Positions 53,880-62,775 are shown, numbered from the stretch's first letter. The stretch is DNA of 64,000 bases from Cyclobacteriaceae bacterium (GCA_025808415.1 CP075525.1:752001-816000), one strand, 5' to 3'. A program made the numbers and translations. Notes: generated by a model not told the origin, from the sequence alone.

Positions 53880-55211
53880 ATGAGCGATCAGAAGATTACG
53901 ATCAGTAACGGCAAGTTAACAGTACCCGATAACCCAACCATTCCATTTATTGAAGGCGATGGTACGGGTCCGGATATCTGGAGTGCTTCACAACATGTAT
54001 TTGATTCAGCTGTTGCAAAAGCTTACGGTGGCAAGAGGAAAATTAACTGGAAGGAAGTATTGGCAGGCGAAAAGTCGTTTAACAAAACAGGAAGCTGGTT
54101 GCCCGATGAAACCCTGGATGCTTTCCGTGACTATTTAGTTGGAATAAAAGGCCCGCTTACTACTCCGGTAGGTGGTGGTATACGTTCGTTGAATGTTGCC
54201 TTGCGCCAGATTCTTGATTTATATGTTTGTCTTCGGCCGGTGCGCTGGTATGAAGGTGTACCTTCACCGGTGAAAAATCCGGGTGCGGTGGATATGGTAA
54301 TCTTCCGTGAAAATACAGAAGATATTTATGCAGGGATCGAGTTTGCTGCGGGGTCGCCAGAAGCGCAAAAAATGCTCGATTTTCTTGCGAAGGAGTTTCC
54401 GAAAGAATACAACAAGATTCGATTCAACACCAAAGAGAAGTCAGAGGCTTTTTGGAAAATGGTTGGTGCTCCAAGTGTAAAAAATGAGGTGAACGTTGGC
54501 ATCGGTATTAAACCGGTAAGCTGGAGCGGAAGCGTTCGGTTAATACACAGTGCTATTGCTTACGCTATAAAGTTTAATCGCAAATCTGTAACGCTCGTAC
54601 ACAAAGGCAACATCATGAAGTTTACCGAAGGTGCTTTTATGGACTGGGGTTATGCCATTGCTGAAGAATATTTTGGCGATAGAGTGTACACCTGGAAACG
54701 GTGGGAAAAGACCAAGAAAGAAAAGGGAGAAGATGCCGCCAATGCAGAACAGAAAGCTGCCGTGGCTGCGGGTAAGATTATCATCAAAGATTCTATTGCC
54801 GACATTACGCTTCAACAGGTGTTAACACGCCCTGAAGATTTTGAAGTAATAGCTACCTTAAACCTAAACGGAGATTACCTCAGTGACGCATTAGCGGCTC
54901 AGGTAGGTGGTATTGGTATTGCTCCGGGAGCGAACATCAACTACATCACTGGTCACGCCATCTTCGAAGCTACACATGGCACAGCACCGAAGTATGCCGG
55001 TCAGGATAAAGTGAATCCCGGCTCGGTTATTCTTTCCGGTGTGATGATGCTGGAGTATATGGGCTGGCAGGAAGCAGCTGATCTGATTAATCGTGGTCTT
55101 GAAAAAGCAATTTCCACCAAGCGTGTAACGTATGATTTCCATCGTCAGATGGAAGGTGCAACGCTGCTGAAGTGTTCAGAGTTTGGACAGGAAGTGGTAA
55201 AGAATATGTAA
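53880..55211 (+). CDS. icd: NADP-dependent isocitrate dehydrogenase
   Basis: 443 aa. The isocitrate phosphate-binding motif is [11 protein letters not shown], the catalytic region [12 protein letters not shown], and the metal/cofactor part has [18 protein letters not shown] with [12 protein letters not shown], plus [19 protein letters not shown]. Within the TCA cycle it converts isocitrate to 2-oxoglutarate and NADPH. The internal insert [16 protein letters not shown] is usual in longer bacterial forms. A bidirectional terminator follows. Confidence 0.95.
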   Translation: MSDQKITISNGKLTVPDNPTIPFIEGDGTGPDIWSASQHVFDSAVAKAYGGKRKINWKEVLAGEKSFNKTGSWLPDETLDAFRDYLVGIKGPLTTPVGGGIRSLNVALRQILDLYVCLRPVRWYEGVPSPVKNPGAVDMVIFRENTEDIYAGIEFAAGSPEAQKMLDFLAKEFPKEYNKIRFNTKEKSEAFWKMVGAPSVKNEVNVGIGIKPVSWSGSVRLIHSAIAYAIKFNRKSVTLVHKGNIMKFTEGAFMDWGYAIAEEYFGDRVYTWKRWEKTKKEKGEDAANAEQKAAVAAGKIIIKDSIADITLQQVLTRPEDFEVIATLNLNGDYLSDALAAQVGGIGIAPGANINYITGHAIFEATHGTAPKYAGQDKVNPGSVILSGVMMLEYMGWQEAADLINRGLEKAISTKRVTYDFHRQMEGATLLKCSEFGQEVVKNM

Positions 55212-55230
55212 GTCGAATAACTTACACAAA

Positions 55231-55263
55231 AAGAGCCTCACAATTAATTGTGGGGCTTTTTTG
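55231..55263. terminator. Bidirectional intrinsic terminator between icd and ribH
   Basis: AGCCTCACAA (55234-55243) pairs with TTGTGGGGCT (55248-55257), with one T-G pair, and T-runs lie on both sides (plus strand TTTTTT; complement TTTTT). Confidence 0.8.
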
Positions 55264-55274
55264 TTTGACTTGAT

Positions 55275-55742
55275 TTAGAATCCCAACATCTTAATCGATG
55301 TGAGCGCTGCCTCTTCACCCTTGTTGCCATATTTGCCACCTGCCCGGTCAAAGGCTTGTTGCTTGTTTAGTGTGGTAAGCACCCCAAAAATCACCGGCTT
55401 GCCGGTTTTTAATCCAACTTCAGTAATGCCATAGGCTACCGCCTGGCAGATGTAATCGAAGTGCGGAGTTTCTCCCTGAATAACACAACCTAAGCAAATC
55501 ACAGCATCAATCTCATCGCGTTGCGCCATCCATTGTGCACCAAGTGATAACTCAAATGTGCCCGGTACATTTTTCCGAATAATGTTTTCTTTGGTTACCC
55601 CATGGCTGAGCAAGGTTGCTACGGCCGATTGATATAAAGCCTCGGTGATTTCTTCGTTCCATTCAGCAACAACCAAAGCAATTCGTGTGGAGGAAAGATC
55701 TATGCGGGTTAGTACTTTTCCGGATGATAAGGGGCCTGCCAT
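55275..55742 (-). CDS. ribH: 6,7-dimethyl-8-ribityllumazine synthase
   Basis: 155 aa. Motifs: VVAEWNEEITEAL at the N-terminus, VPGTFELSLGAQWMA, GCVIQGETPHFDYI with the catalytic His, and FGVLTTLNKQQA. It makes the riboflavin precursor and assembles as a pentamer or capsid. It lies downstream of a TPR membrane gene on the same strand but is separated from it by a terminator. Confidence 0.95.
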   Translation of the reverse strand: MAGPLSSGKVLTRIDLSSTRIALVVAEWNEEITEALYQSAVATLLSHGVTKENIIRKNVPGTFELSLGAQWMAQRDEIDAVICLGCVIQGETPHFDYICQAVAYGITEVGLKTGKPVIFGVLTTLNKQQAFDRAGGKYGNKGEEAALTSIKMLGF

Positions 55743-55772
55743 TTTACTATTGTTTTAAAAACGAGTGAGCAT

Positions 55773-55800
55773 AAAAAAAGGGATAGAAATTCTATCCCTT
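55773..55800 (-). terminator. Intrinsic terminator after the TPR gene
   Basis: AAGGGATAGAA (55778-55788) and TTCTATCCCTT (55790-55800) form an 11-bp stem. On the minus strand it is followed by TTTTTTTAT. It sits between the TPR gene and ribH. Confidence 0.8.
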
Positions 55801-55819
55801 AAAAGTAGTTGAAATTCTT

Positions 55820-56506
55820 TTACGAGTTGCTTTCCAGTTTTGCTTTAAACTTGCGGGCATTGGTGAACTCAGCCGACTCAAAATATTTTGTAATAATCTG
55901 ATCGTACGCTTCTTTTGCTTTCTCCGGCTGATTCAATTTCTCGTAGGCTAATGCCGCTTTCATCAAATAAGTAGGTGTAAAAAATTTGTTGGGTTTATAG
56001 CCTGCTGCCTTATTGTAGTATTTGGCAGCATCTTCAAATTTTTCTTCTTCCATATAAGCATCGCCAATCAAACTATAAGCACGTGCCTGAACCAAAAGAT
56101 CGTTCGAGCTAAAGTCTTCCAGGTACAGTCTGGCAGCTTCATATTTCCCTTGCTTCAAATAAGAAACGCCTGCATAGAAATGAGCCAGGTTTGCGGCATC
56201 CGAAAACTTGTAATCATTAATGATATCGATGAACCCTAAGTTGTTACCATCGCCATTAAGGGCAAGGTTCAAACTGTCTGCTTCAAAGTAGTACACCGCC
56301 TGAAACATGTCGCGTTGGGCTTGAGCATCCTGGCTGGATTTGTAATACATAAAGCCAAAATATCCTGCCACAATCAACAGCAGTACACCCACCATGCCGG
56401 TTACAAGTTTTGAGTTTTGCTCCAACCAATTTTCAGCGCCCTCCAGCTTTTCCGCCAGCGCTTCCGGGTTCTGCAATAAATCTTTGGTTTCGTCTTTCTT
56501 CGCCAT
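55820..56506 (-). CDS. TPR-domain protein with one transmembrane helix (YfgM/BamD-like)
   Basis: 228 aa from ATG 56506 (MAKKDETKDLLQNPEALA); the upstream frame from 56545 is unlikely. A transmembrane helix covers about 33-55 (LVTGMVGVLLLIVAGYFGFM). TPR-like helices follow in the periplasmic part: AHFYAGVSYLKQGKYEAARLYLEDF, SLIGDAYMEEEKFEDAAKYYNKAAG and ALAYEKLNQPEKAKEAYDQ. Its plan matches TPR_21/YfgM-type proteins that assist Sec-dependent export. The role is inferred only from architecture. Confidence 0.85.
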   Translation of the reverse strand: MAKKDETKDLLQNPEALAEKLEGAENWLEQNSKLVTGMVGVLLLIVAGYFGFMYYKSSQDAQAQRDMFQAVYYFEADSLNLALNGDGNNLGFIDIINDYKFSDAANLAHFYAGVSYLKQGKYEAARLYLEDFSSNDLLVQARAYSLIGDAYMEEEKFEDAAKYYNKAAGYKPNKFFTPTYLMKAALAYEKLNQPEKAKEAYDQIITKYFESAEFTNARKFKAKLESNS

Positions 56507-56596
56507 TACCCTAAAATATTTACCTGATAACATCCCGAAAACCATCGGGAAGGGCGCAAAACTACTAATTAGATGATACTAAACAAAAGGAGGGTG

Positions 56597-57634
56597 TTAG
56601 TCGGTAATGAAGGGGTAATCGGCTTCGTAATAAATATCGGTCATTGCTTCTGATGGATCAGGGAAGTTCGATTCTTCGGCAAACTTCACGCTTTCCTCCA
56701 CCTGGGCCGCAACTTTTTGTTCTATTTTTTCCAGGTCGGCTTCGGTTGCCATTTTCCTATCCATAAGTGTTTTACGCACCACCTCAACCGGGTCGCGTTG
56801 CTTATACTCCTCAACCTCATCTTTGGTACGATACTTTTGTGGATCGGACATGGAGTGGCCTTTGTAGCGATAGGTCCTGAACTCCAGCAAAGTAGGGCCA
56901 TCGCCTTTACGGGCGCGTTCTGCAGCGCGGGCAACGGCAAGGTGTACTTCTTCAACTTTCATCGCATCCACAGGTTCCGATGGCATATCGTATGATTCCG
57001 CCAGGGTATAAAGCTCATGCACGTTGGAAGTACGTTTTACGGAAGTACCCATGGCGTAGCCATTGTTTTCGATTACAAAAATTACGGGAAGCTTCCACAA
57101 CATAGCCAGGTTCAGGGCCTCATGAAAGGCACCCTGGCGAACAGCACCGTCACCCATGTAACAGATGCACAGATTGTCGGTCTTATTGTATTTTTCAGCG
57201 AAGCCTATACCTGCCCCCAAAGGGATTTGGCCCCCAACAATACCATGCCCCCCGATAAAGTTCACGTTCTTATCAAAAATGTGCATCGATCCGCCTTTAC
57301 CTTTTGAACAGCCGGTTTCTTTTCCATACAATTCGGCCATCACTGCATTGGGGCTTGTGCCTAATGCAAGCGGATGGGCGTGGTCGCGATATGCGGTTAT
57401 CCACTTATCTCCTTTTTTAAGTGCCGTTACCGCACCGGCTGCGCACGCCTCCTGACCGATATAGAGGTGGCAGAAGCCTTTAATTTTTTGCATACCGTAA
57501 AGCTGGCCTGCCTTTTCTTCAAACTTTCGCATCAACAACATGCTTTCATACCAGAACAGGTAGGTTTCTTTTGAAAAACCTTTTTCTGCGCTCTCAGAGG
57601 CTTCAGTTTTCTTAGCTTTGGCGGTCGTGGACAT
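56597..57634 (-). CDS. pdhA: Pyruvate dehydrogenase E1 component, alpha subunit
   Basis: 345 aa from ATG 57634 (MSTTAKAKKTEASES); a longer frame to 57682 would run through the promoter. The thiamine-diphosphate motif begins GDGAVRQGAFHEALN and ends ENN. GGHGIVGGQIPLGAG, and the phosphorylation-loop region YRYKGHSMSDPQKYR, are typical. It decarboxylates pyruvate together with the beta subunit, which is not next to it here. Transcribed alone. Confidence 0.94.
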   Translation of the reverse strand: MSTTAKAKKTEASESAEKGFSKETYLFWYESMLLMRKFEEKAGQLYGMQKIKGFCHLYIGQEACAAGAVTALKKGDKWITAYRDHAHPLALGTSPNAVMAELYGKETGCSKGKGGSMHIFDKNVNFIGGHGIVGGQIPLGAGIGFAEKYNKTDNLCICYMGDGAVRQGAFHEALNLAMLWKLPVIFVIENNGYAMGTSVKRTSNVHELYTLAESYDMPSEPVDAMKVEEVHLAVARAAERARKGDGPTLLEFRTYRYKGHSMSDPQKYRTKDEVEEYKQRDPVEVVRKTLMDRKMATEADLEKIEQKVAAQVEESVKFAEESNFPDPSEAMTDIYYEADYPFITD

Positions 57635-57658
57635 ATCCCTAATTTTAATTTCGGACTG

Positions 57659-57689
57659 CGAAAATAGGGTACAATTGGTCAATCGCCAA
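57659..57689 (-). promoter_or_regulatory. Putative pdhA promoter
   Basis: On the minus strand TTG (57687-57689), 20 nt, then TATTTTCG (57659-57666), one base off TAnnTTTG, 25 bp before the pdhA start. Confidence 0.4.
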
Positions 57690-57746
57690 GCGTATTACCT
57701 GAAATACGGCCTTTCACCATGTTATTGATTTTTACCCCGTAAACCC

Positions 57747-58859
57747 GTGCATCTTACTAAGCTCCAGTTGGCGAATTTTAAGAATTATGAAGAACTCGTG
57801 CTGGAGTTTCCTTCCCGGGTTAATTTTTTGCTGGGCTTAAACGGAAGTGGAAAAACCAACCTGTTGGATGCCATCCATTATCTCTCCGTTACCAAAAGTT
57901 TCTCAAATTCATCCGACACCCAGAATATTCGTTATGGTGCCGATTATTTTTTTATCAGGGGTTTCTTTGCCAATGTGAATAAACAAGGTGAAGTTTTTTG
58001 CCAGGTTCAATCCGGCAAAAAGAAAGTGTTTCAGGAAAACGGGAGAGATTATGACAAGGTCAGTGATCATATAGGAAAATATCCGGTGGTGTTGATCTCA
58101 CCTCTGGATGTTGATCTTGTAAAAGAATCCAGTGAGGCACGCAGAAAGTTTTTTGATCAGATGATTGCTCAAGTTGACCATTCCTACCTGGATGCACTTT
58201 TGGAATATCATCATGCGCTTAAGCAACGGAACGCTTTATTAAAACTTTTCACTGAGAACAATTCTATAGACTATGATATGATTGATCTTTATGATCAGCA
58301 GATGGCCAGGTCGGGAGGATTAATCTATCAAAAAAGAAAAGCATTTGTGGCAGAGTTTTTACCCATTTTCAACACGTCCTATAATCTGTTAGTAGACAAT
58401 CGTGAGGATGCCACGTTAGCGTATGCTTCTGAATTGGAGGCCTCTGAGTTTGAAGCAGGTTTGAAAAGCAGTATCAAAAAGGACTTGATTTTACAGCGCA
58501 CGACCTTTGGGGTACACCGCGATGATTATGTTTTTGGATTTGCCCATGGCGAATTGAAACGTTTAGGGTCGCAAGGCCAGCAAAAGTCGTTTCTGGTTGC
58601 CATTAAACTAGCTCAGGTAGAGGTAATTAAGTCGCATTTAGGCTTTAGCCCGATTTTATTGCTGGATGACATTTTTGACAAATTGGATGATACGCGCATT
58701 GCCCGTTTGCTCAGGATTATTTCAGGAGCGGATTATGGTCAGTCGTTCATAACGGATGCCGGCCCCGAGCGAACCCAGGCTATGGTGGATGAACTTGATA
58801 TTGATTGCGATATCTTTAGTGTAGAAAAGGGGATTATTCATCAAAGCAGTATCCAATGA
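57747..58859 (+). CDS. recF: DNA replication and repair protein RecF
   Basis: 370 aa from GTG 57747. Walker A GLNGSGKTN at 30-38, the ABC-like signature GSQGQQKSFLVAIKLAQ and Walker B PILLLDDIFDKLDD near 305 show a complete SMC-like ATPase. It loads RecA on gapped DNA at damaged forks. The stop overlaps the start of the DciA-like gene (ATGA, 58856-58859). Confidence 0.94.
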   Translation: MHLTKLQLANFKNYEELVLEFPSRVNFLLGLNGSGKTNLLDAIHYLSVTKSFSNSSDTQNIRYGADYFFIRGFFANVNKQGEVFCQVQSGKKKVFQENGRDYDKVSDHIGKYPVVLISPLDVDLVKESSEARRKFFDQMIAQVDHSYLDALLEYHHALKQRNALLKLFTENNSIDYDMIDLYDQQMARSGGLIYQKRKAFVAEFLPIFNTSYNLLVDNREDATLAYASELEASEFEAGLKSSIKKDLILQRTTFGVHRDDYVFGFAHGELKRLGSQGQQKSFLVAIKLAQVEVIKSHLGFSPILLLDDIFDKLDDTRIARLLRIISGADYGQSFITDAGPERTQAMVDELDIDCDIFSVEKGIIHQSSIQ

Positions 58860-59158
58860 AAGGCCGGGGTAAGAAGTCTGATATTTTACCAATTAAGGAT
58901 GCCATTCGTGATCTTCTTAACTCATATCACCTGGAATCCAAATTTGATGAGGCACAAGTGGTGGCTTCGTGGGAAAGGTTGGTGGGTGTGCCTATTGCCA
59001 AACGAACCCGTAAGGTATTTATCAAAAACAAGGTATTGTTCGTGGAATTTAAAACCGCAGCCATGAAAAGTGACTTTCTCCTTCATAAAGCTAAAGTTCT
59101 TGAACTCTTCCGCAAGGAATTCGGACCGGGCGTACTAAACGATATTGCCATTCTTTAA
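58856..59158 (+). CDS. DUF721/DciA-family protein
   Basis: 100 aa. PIKDAIRDLLNSYHLESKFDEAQVVASWERLVGVPIAKRTRKVFIKN is the DUF721 core, here given in parts: the central VASWERLVG and KRTRKVFIK are best conserved. DciA homologues load or regulate the replicative helicase DnaB. Translational coupling to recF is the common arrangement in Bacteroidota. Confidence 0.85.
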   Translation: MKGRGKKSDILPIKDAIRDLLNSYHLESKFDEAQVVASWERLVGVPIAKRTRKVFIKNKVLFVEFKTAAMKSDFLLHKAKVLELFRKEFGPGVLNDIAIL

Positions 59159-59186
59159 AAACAGCCATCCCCTGCTTTTTAAAATG

Positions 59187-59217
59187 TTTGCCGAAACCAA
59201 AAAACCGTATAATTTTG
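59187..59217 (+). promoter_or_regulatory. Promoter of the tRNA-Tyr/Gly/Thr-tuf unit
   Basis: TTTG (59187-59190), 19 nt, TAATTTTG (59210-59217): both boxes and the spacing match the Bacteroidota sigma consensus exactly. It starts about 115 nt before tRNA-Tyr. Confidence 0.75.
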
Positions 59218-59332
59218 CACTCCTAATTTTTGAAAATGCCGTTTTTGAGATGATCGATCGGTTTTTTTAAGACGTTCTAGGAAATGTTTTGATCGGGATT
59301 TTTGGGGCAATCCTCGGATTCCGTAACCAATT

Positions 59333-59418
59333 GGGGGAATACCAAAGCGGCCAACTGGGACAGACTGTAAATCTGTTGTCTTATGACTTCATAGGTTCGA
59401 ATCCTATTTCCCCCACCA
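59333..59418 (+). tRNA. tRNA-Tyr (anticodon GTA)
   Basis: The acceptor stem GGGGGAA pairs with TTCCCCC (59408-59414). The anticodon arm is ACAGA-CTGTAAA-TCTGT with anticodon GTA, and the T-arm is ATAGG-TTCGAAT-CCTAT. The long variable arm is normal for tRNA-Tyr. ACCA is encoded at 59415-59418. Confidence 0.95.
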
Positions 59419-59422
59419 AGTC

Positions 59423-59475
59423 AATTCAAGATTCCAGATTCAAGATTTAAAATTTTGAATCTGGAATTTTGAATT
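59423..59475. repeat. 53-bp near-perfect inverted repeat in the tRNA spacer
   Basis: The left arm AATTCAAGATTCCAGATTC and its right mirror (GAATCTGGAATTTTGAATT) fill the gap between tRNA-Tyr and tRNA-Gly. It could be a transcript hairpin or a dispersed palindromic element. Confidence 0.6.
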
Positions 59476-59480
59476 GGTAT

Positions 59481-59553
59481 GCGGGAGTAGCTCAGTTGGT
59501 AGAGCGGCAGCCTTCCAAGCTGCAGGTCGCGGGTTCGAGCCTCGTCTCCCGCT
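59481..59553 (+). tRNA. tRNA-Gly (anticodon TCC)
   Basis: Acceptor GCGGGAG (59481-59487) pairs with CTCCCGC (59546-59552); the anticodon loop is CTTCCAA with anticodon TCC, and the T-arm GCGGG-TTCGAGC-CTCGT is imperfect at its base. 73 nt, CCA not encoded. Confidence 0.93.
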
Positions 59554-59567
59554 CTTGATGAGTTGTT

Positions 59568-59627
59568 CGTTGTTGGTTATTCGTTGTTCGGGTTTAGCGA
59601 ATATCGAAGAGCGAATAACCAACAACG
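59568..59627. repeat. Inverted repeat in the tRNA-Gly/tRNA-Thr spacer
   Basis: CGTTGTTGGTTATTCG (59568-59583) is the exact reverse complement of 59612-59627, with a further imperfect palindrome inside. Like the previous spacer repeat, it may be a processing hairpin or a dispersed element. Confidence 0.55.
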
Positions 59628-59635
59628 GTTTAAAG

Positions 59636-59707
<72 letters not shown>

Positions 59708-59738
59708 CAACTGAGTTAAGGAAACTGAAACTCACTGA

Positions 59739-59871
59739 ATCAGAAGGAAGTTCTGATCTTATTGAAACTATGAAACTATGGGATTTTTTGATTTCGGATG
59801 AGTAGCGCCATCGGTTTGGAAATCAAAAGAAACCAAACTGCCCTTGGGCAGACGAATAAACCCTTATTCGA
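59739..59871 (+). promoter_or_regulatory. Hairpin-rich tuf leader
   Basis: Between tRNA-Thr and tuf are three stems: ATCAGAA/TTCTGAT (59739-59757), CTGCC/GGCAG (59838-59851) and CGAATAA/TTATTCG (59853-59870, perfect 7 bp, loop ACCC). None is followed by a T-run. They may control tuf expression or RNA processing. Confidence 0.4.
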
Positions 59872-59974
59872 CAGGCTTATCATGTTTAGGGTGTATCTCC
59901 TCAAAAAGGGGATTTAAGGGATGTAACAACTTAAATTAATTATACACTTTAAACTTTAACTGGAATTTTCAAAT

Positions 59975-61162
59975 ATGGCTAAAGAAACATTTGATCGTTC
60001 GAAACCCCACGTAAACGTAGGTACAATTGGTCACGTTGACCATGGTAAAACTACCTTAACTGCTGCCATTACCAAAGTATTGGCTTCTAAAGGTCTTGCC
60101 GCTGAACGTGATTTCTCGTCTATCGACAACGCACCGGAAGAGAAAGAACGCGGTATTACCATCAATACCTCTCACGTTGAGTATCAAACCCAAAACCGTC
60201 ACTATGCGCACGTTGACTGTCCGGGTCACGCTGACTATGTGAAGAACATGGTTACCGGTGCTGCCCAGATGGACGGTGCCATCTTGGTAGTGGCTGCTAC
60301 CGATGGCCCTATGCCCCAAACCCGTGAGCACATTCTGTTGGCCCGTCAGGTAGGTGTACCTGCTTTGGTGGTGTTCATGAACAAAGTTGACTTGGTTGAC
60401 GATGCAGAATTGTTAGACTTGGTTGAAATGGAAGTTCGCGAACTTCTTTCATCTTATAAATTCCCTGGTGATACTACCCCGGTTATCCGTGGTTCTGCAT
60501 TGGGAGGACTGAATGGTGAGCCAAAGTGGGTTGAAAAAATTGAAGAACTTATGAAGGCGGTAGATGAGTTCATTCCGCTCCCAGTTCGTTTGATCGACAA
60601 AGATTTCTTGATGCCGGTTGAAGATGTGTTCTCGATCACCGGTCGTGGTACTGTGGCTACCGGTCGTATCGAGCGCGGTATCATCAACTCTGGTGATGCG
60701 GTTGAAATTCTTGGTATGGGTGCTGAAAACTTGAAATCCACCGTTACGGGTGTGGAAATGTTCCGTAAGATCCTTGACAGGGGCGAGGCTGGTGACAACG
60801 TAGGTTTATTGCTTCGCGGTATTGAAAAGGAGCAAATCCGCAGGGGTATGGTTATTTGTAAGCCCGGTTCGGTAACCCCGCACGCTAAGTTCAAAGCTGA
60901 GGTTTACGTTCTTTCAAAAGAAGAAGGTGGTCGTCACACTCCATTCTTTAACAAATACCGTCCTCAATTCTATTTCCGCACAACGGATGTAACAGGAGAA
61001 ATCATGTTGCCTGCTGGTGTTGAAATGGTTATGCCAGGCGATAATATCTCCATCGAAGTTCAGTTGATCAACAAGATTGCTATGGAAAAAGGTCTTCGTT
61101 TCGCGATCCGCGAAGGAGGCCGCACCGTTGGATCTGGTCAGGTAACTGAAATTCTTGACTAA
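59975..61162 (+). CDS. tuf: Elongation factor Tu
   Basis: 395 aa. G1 GHVDHGKT (19-26), G3 DCPGH, G4 NKVD and the C-terminal [17 protein letters not shown] are intact. It delivers aminoacyl-tRNA to the ribosome as a GTP complex. The order tRNA-Tyr, Gly, Thr, tuf is the same as the bacterial tufB unit. An intrinsic terminator lies 49 bp after the stop. Confidence 0.99.
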   Translation: MAKETFDRSKPHVNVGTIGHVDHGKTTLTAAITKVLASKGLAAERDFSSIDNAPEEKERGITINTSHVEYQTQNRHYAHVDCPGHADYVKNMVTGAAQMDGAILVVAATDGPMPQTREHILLARQVGVPALVVFMNKVDLVDDAELLDLVEMEVRELLSSYKFPGDTTPVIRGSALGGLNGEPKWVEKIEELMKAVDEFIPLPVRLIDKDFLMPVEDVFSITGRGTVATGRIERGIINSGDAVEILGMGAENLKSTVTGVEMFRKILDRGEAGDNVGLLLRGIEKEQIRRGMVICKPGSVTPHAKFKAEVYVLSKEEGGRHTPFFNKYRPQFYFRTTDVTGEIMLPAGVEMVMPGDNISIEVQLINKIAMEKGLRFAIREGGRTVGSGQVTEILD

Positions 61163-61210
61163 GAACAATAGGGTCTGCTGAATAGCAGAAAGCTGATAAT
61201 CAATAACATA

Positions 61211-61246
61211 AGGCGTTTCTGAAATTTTAAGAAACGCCTTTGTTTT
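61211..61246 (+). terminator. Intrinsic terminator after tuf
   Basis: AGGCGTTTCT (61211-61220) pairs perfectly with AGAAACGCCT (61230-61239), followed by TTGTTTT. The T-tract overlaps the -33 box of the next promoter. Confidence 0.85.
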
Positions 61247-61269
61247 CTATCGTTCTATTTCTACCTTTG
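61239..61269 (+). promoter_or_regulatory. Promoter of tRNA-Trp/secE-nusG-rplK unit
   Basis: TTTG (61239-61242), 19 nt, TACCTTTG (61262-61269): exact consensus with the same spacing as the tRNA-Tyr promoter. Confidence 0.75.
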
Positions 61270-61371
61270 CAGTCCTTTTGGGCTGCGTAAGGTATAAGAA
61301 CGTAACTAAATGTGGTTCAAGGGGTTGAGGAGACTTAAAAAGCCTGCAAAATCCTAACGAGAATCACCTAA

Positions 61372-61444
61372 ACGGGTGTAGCTCAATTGGTAGAGCAGCG
61401 GTCTCCAAAACCGCAGGCTGGGAGTTCGAGTCTCTCCACCCGTG
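61372..61444 (+). tRNA. tRNA-Trp (anticodon CCA)
   Basis: Acceptor ACGGGTG (61372-61378) pairs with CACCCGT (61437-61443). The anticodon arm GCGGT-CTCCAAA-ACCGC has anticodon CCA. 73 nt, CCA not encoded. Its 3' end is repeated at 61526-61546. The usual place is directly before secE. Confidence 0.95.
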
Positions 61445-61546
61445 CAAACAAGTAAAATGAACTGGCGGAAGACCTGGAAGTCCTGACGCCCTTCGGGGAT
61501 CAGGATGCTGACCGAAGCGTCAGCATTCGAGTCTCTCCACCCGTGC
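61425..61546 (+). repeat. Duplicated 3' end of tRNA-Trp with an intervening hairpin
   Basis: A 21-nt sequence covering the T-loop and acceptor 3' strand (61425-61445, TTCGAG...CCGTGC) is repeated exactly at 61526-61546. Between them is a stem of CTGACGC with TTCGG against CCGAA-GCGTCAG (61483-61523). Confidence 0.75.
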
Positions 61547-61563
61547 TAAAACGCTAAAAACTG

Positions 61564-61755
61564 ATGCAGAAGGTTAAAACATACTTCTTGGAATCCTGGG
61601 ATGAGCTGCGAAACAAGGTTTCATGGTCCAGTTTCAACGAGTTGCAGAGCAGTGCCATTTTGGTGCTGGTGGCTTCAACCATTTTTGCCTTGGCAATTGG
61701 TGCTATTGACTGGGTTTTTAAAACCGGTTTGGAGTGGTTTTATAGAGAATTTTAA
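61564..61755 (+). CDS. secE: Preprotein translocase subunit SecE
   Basis: 63 aa, the short single-helix form. The amphipathic SYLE-like part reads FLESWDELRNKVSWSSFNEL, and one helix follows (ILVLVASTIFALAIGAIDWVF). It clamps SecY in the inner membrane. It lies between tRNA-Trp and nusG, as in most bacteria. Confidence 0.95.
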   Translation: MQKVKTYFLESWDELRNKVSWSSFNELQSSAILVLVASTIFALAIGAIDWVFKTGLEWFYREF

Positions 61756-61767
61756 CCTGCTAAAGGC

Positions 61768-62325
61768 ATGGGCGAATTGAAGTGGTATGTACTGCGTGTT
61801 GTCAGTGGCCAGGAAAAGAAAGTTAAATCTTACCTGGAGAACGAAATCGAGCGCGAAAAACTAAGGGATTTTATCCCGCAGGTTTTAATACCATCGGAGA
61901 AGGTTTATGAAATGAGAGGGGGCAAGAAAAGGGTTCGGGAGCGAAACTTCTTCCCCGGATATGTGCTCATCTCTGCTGATTTGTCGCATGGGGAGGCATA
62001 TCACTCGGTAAATAATATACCCGGTGTTATTGGCTTTCTGGGTAACAATGGATCGGGGTCATCAAAAGAGCCGGTGCCTTTGCGCCAGTCTGAGGTGAAC
62101 CGGATTTTAGGTAAAGTTGATGAGATTGATTCATTCGATGAGAAACTTGAGACACCATTTATCAAAGGTGAATCGGTGAAAGTAATGGATGGTCCGTTTA
62201 GCGGTTTTACCGGATCGGTTGAAGAAATTTTTGAAGAAAAGAAGAAGCTTAACGTAATGGTTAAGATTTTCGGCAGGAATACACCTGTTGAGTTGAATTA
62301 TATGCAGGTTGAAAAGTTAGATTAA
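61768..62325 (+). CDS. nusG: Transcription termination/antitermination factor NusG
   Basis: 185 aa: the NGN domain (KWYVLRVVSGQEKKVKSYLENE, LIPSEKVYEMRGGKKRVRERNFFPGYVLI) and a C-terminal KOW domain (SVKVMDGPFSGFTGSVEEIF). It couples RNA polymerase to Rho and the ribosome. Starts 12 bp after secE. Confidence 0.97.
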   Translation: MGELKWYVLRVVSGQEKKVKSYLENEIEREKLRDFIPQVLIPSEKVYEMRGGKKRVRERNFFPGYVLISADLSHGEAYHSVNNIPGVIGFLGNNGSGSSKEPVPLRQSEVNRILGKVDEIDSFDEKLETPFIKGESVKVMDGPFSGFTGSVEEIFEEKKKLNVMVKIFGRNTPVELNYMQVEKLD

Positions 62326-62331
62326 AGAATC

Positions 62332-62775
62332 ATGGCAAAGGAAATTACAGGCTATTTGAAACTGCAGGTTAAAGGAGGATCAGCGAATCCATCTCCTCCA
62401 ATTGGTCCTGCGTTAGGTAGCAAGGGTCTAAATATTATGGACTTTTGCAAACAGTTTAATGCGCGTACCCAAGACAAACCTGGACAATTGCTTCCGGTAT
62501 TGATTACGATCTATAATGACAAGTCTTTTGACTTTGTGATTAAAACGCCTCCGGCAGCTAACCTGATACTGGAGACCATGAAAAAACAAAGTGGTTCCAA
62601 AGAGCCTAACCGCGTAAAAATTGGTTCCATTACATGGGATCAGGTAAAGGCGATTGCCGAGTTAAAAATGCCCGACCTTAATGCGTTTAAAATTGAATCG
62701 GCCATGAAAATGGTGGCCGGTACGGCAAGAAGTATGGGCGTTACGGTATCGGGTACACCTCCGTGGGATAAATAA
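62332..62775 (+). CDS. rplK: 50S ribosomal protein L11
   Basis: 147 aa. [20 protein letters not shown] at the N-terminus, [10 protein letters not shown], and C-terminal [14 protein letters not shown] are typical. It binds the GTPase centre of 23S rRNA. Starts 6 bp after nusG. Confidence 0.98.
   Translation: MAKEITGYLKLQVKGGSANPSPPIGPALGSKGLNIMDFCKQFNARTQDKPGQLLPVLITIYNDKSFDFVIKTPPAANLILETMKKQSGSKEPNRVKIGSITWDQVKAIAELKMPDLNAFKIESAMKMVAGTARSMGVTVSGTPPWDK

Noticed and set aside
59230..59262. Half-site TTTTTGAGATG resembling the repeat termini, before tRNA-Tyr
   Set aside because: Only one arm is present, and no matching arm or core is seen nearby.
59440..59625. Small frames covering tRNA-Gly and tRNA-Thr (for example 59440-59625 minus, 59474-59656 plus)
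   Set aside because: They translate the tRNA genes and spacers, and one gives the familiar artefact of tRNA read as protein (RRGSNPRPAAWKAA).
59770..59805. Possible 11-codon leader peptide (MKLWDFLISDE) upstream of tuf
   Set aside because: It ends 170 bp before tuf, has no amino-acid bias linked to control and no paired terminator, so chance is the simplest explanation.
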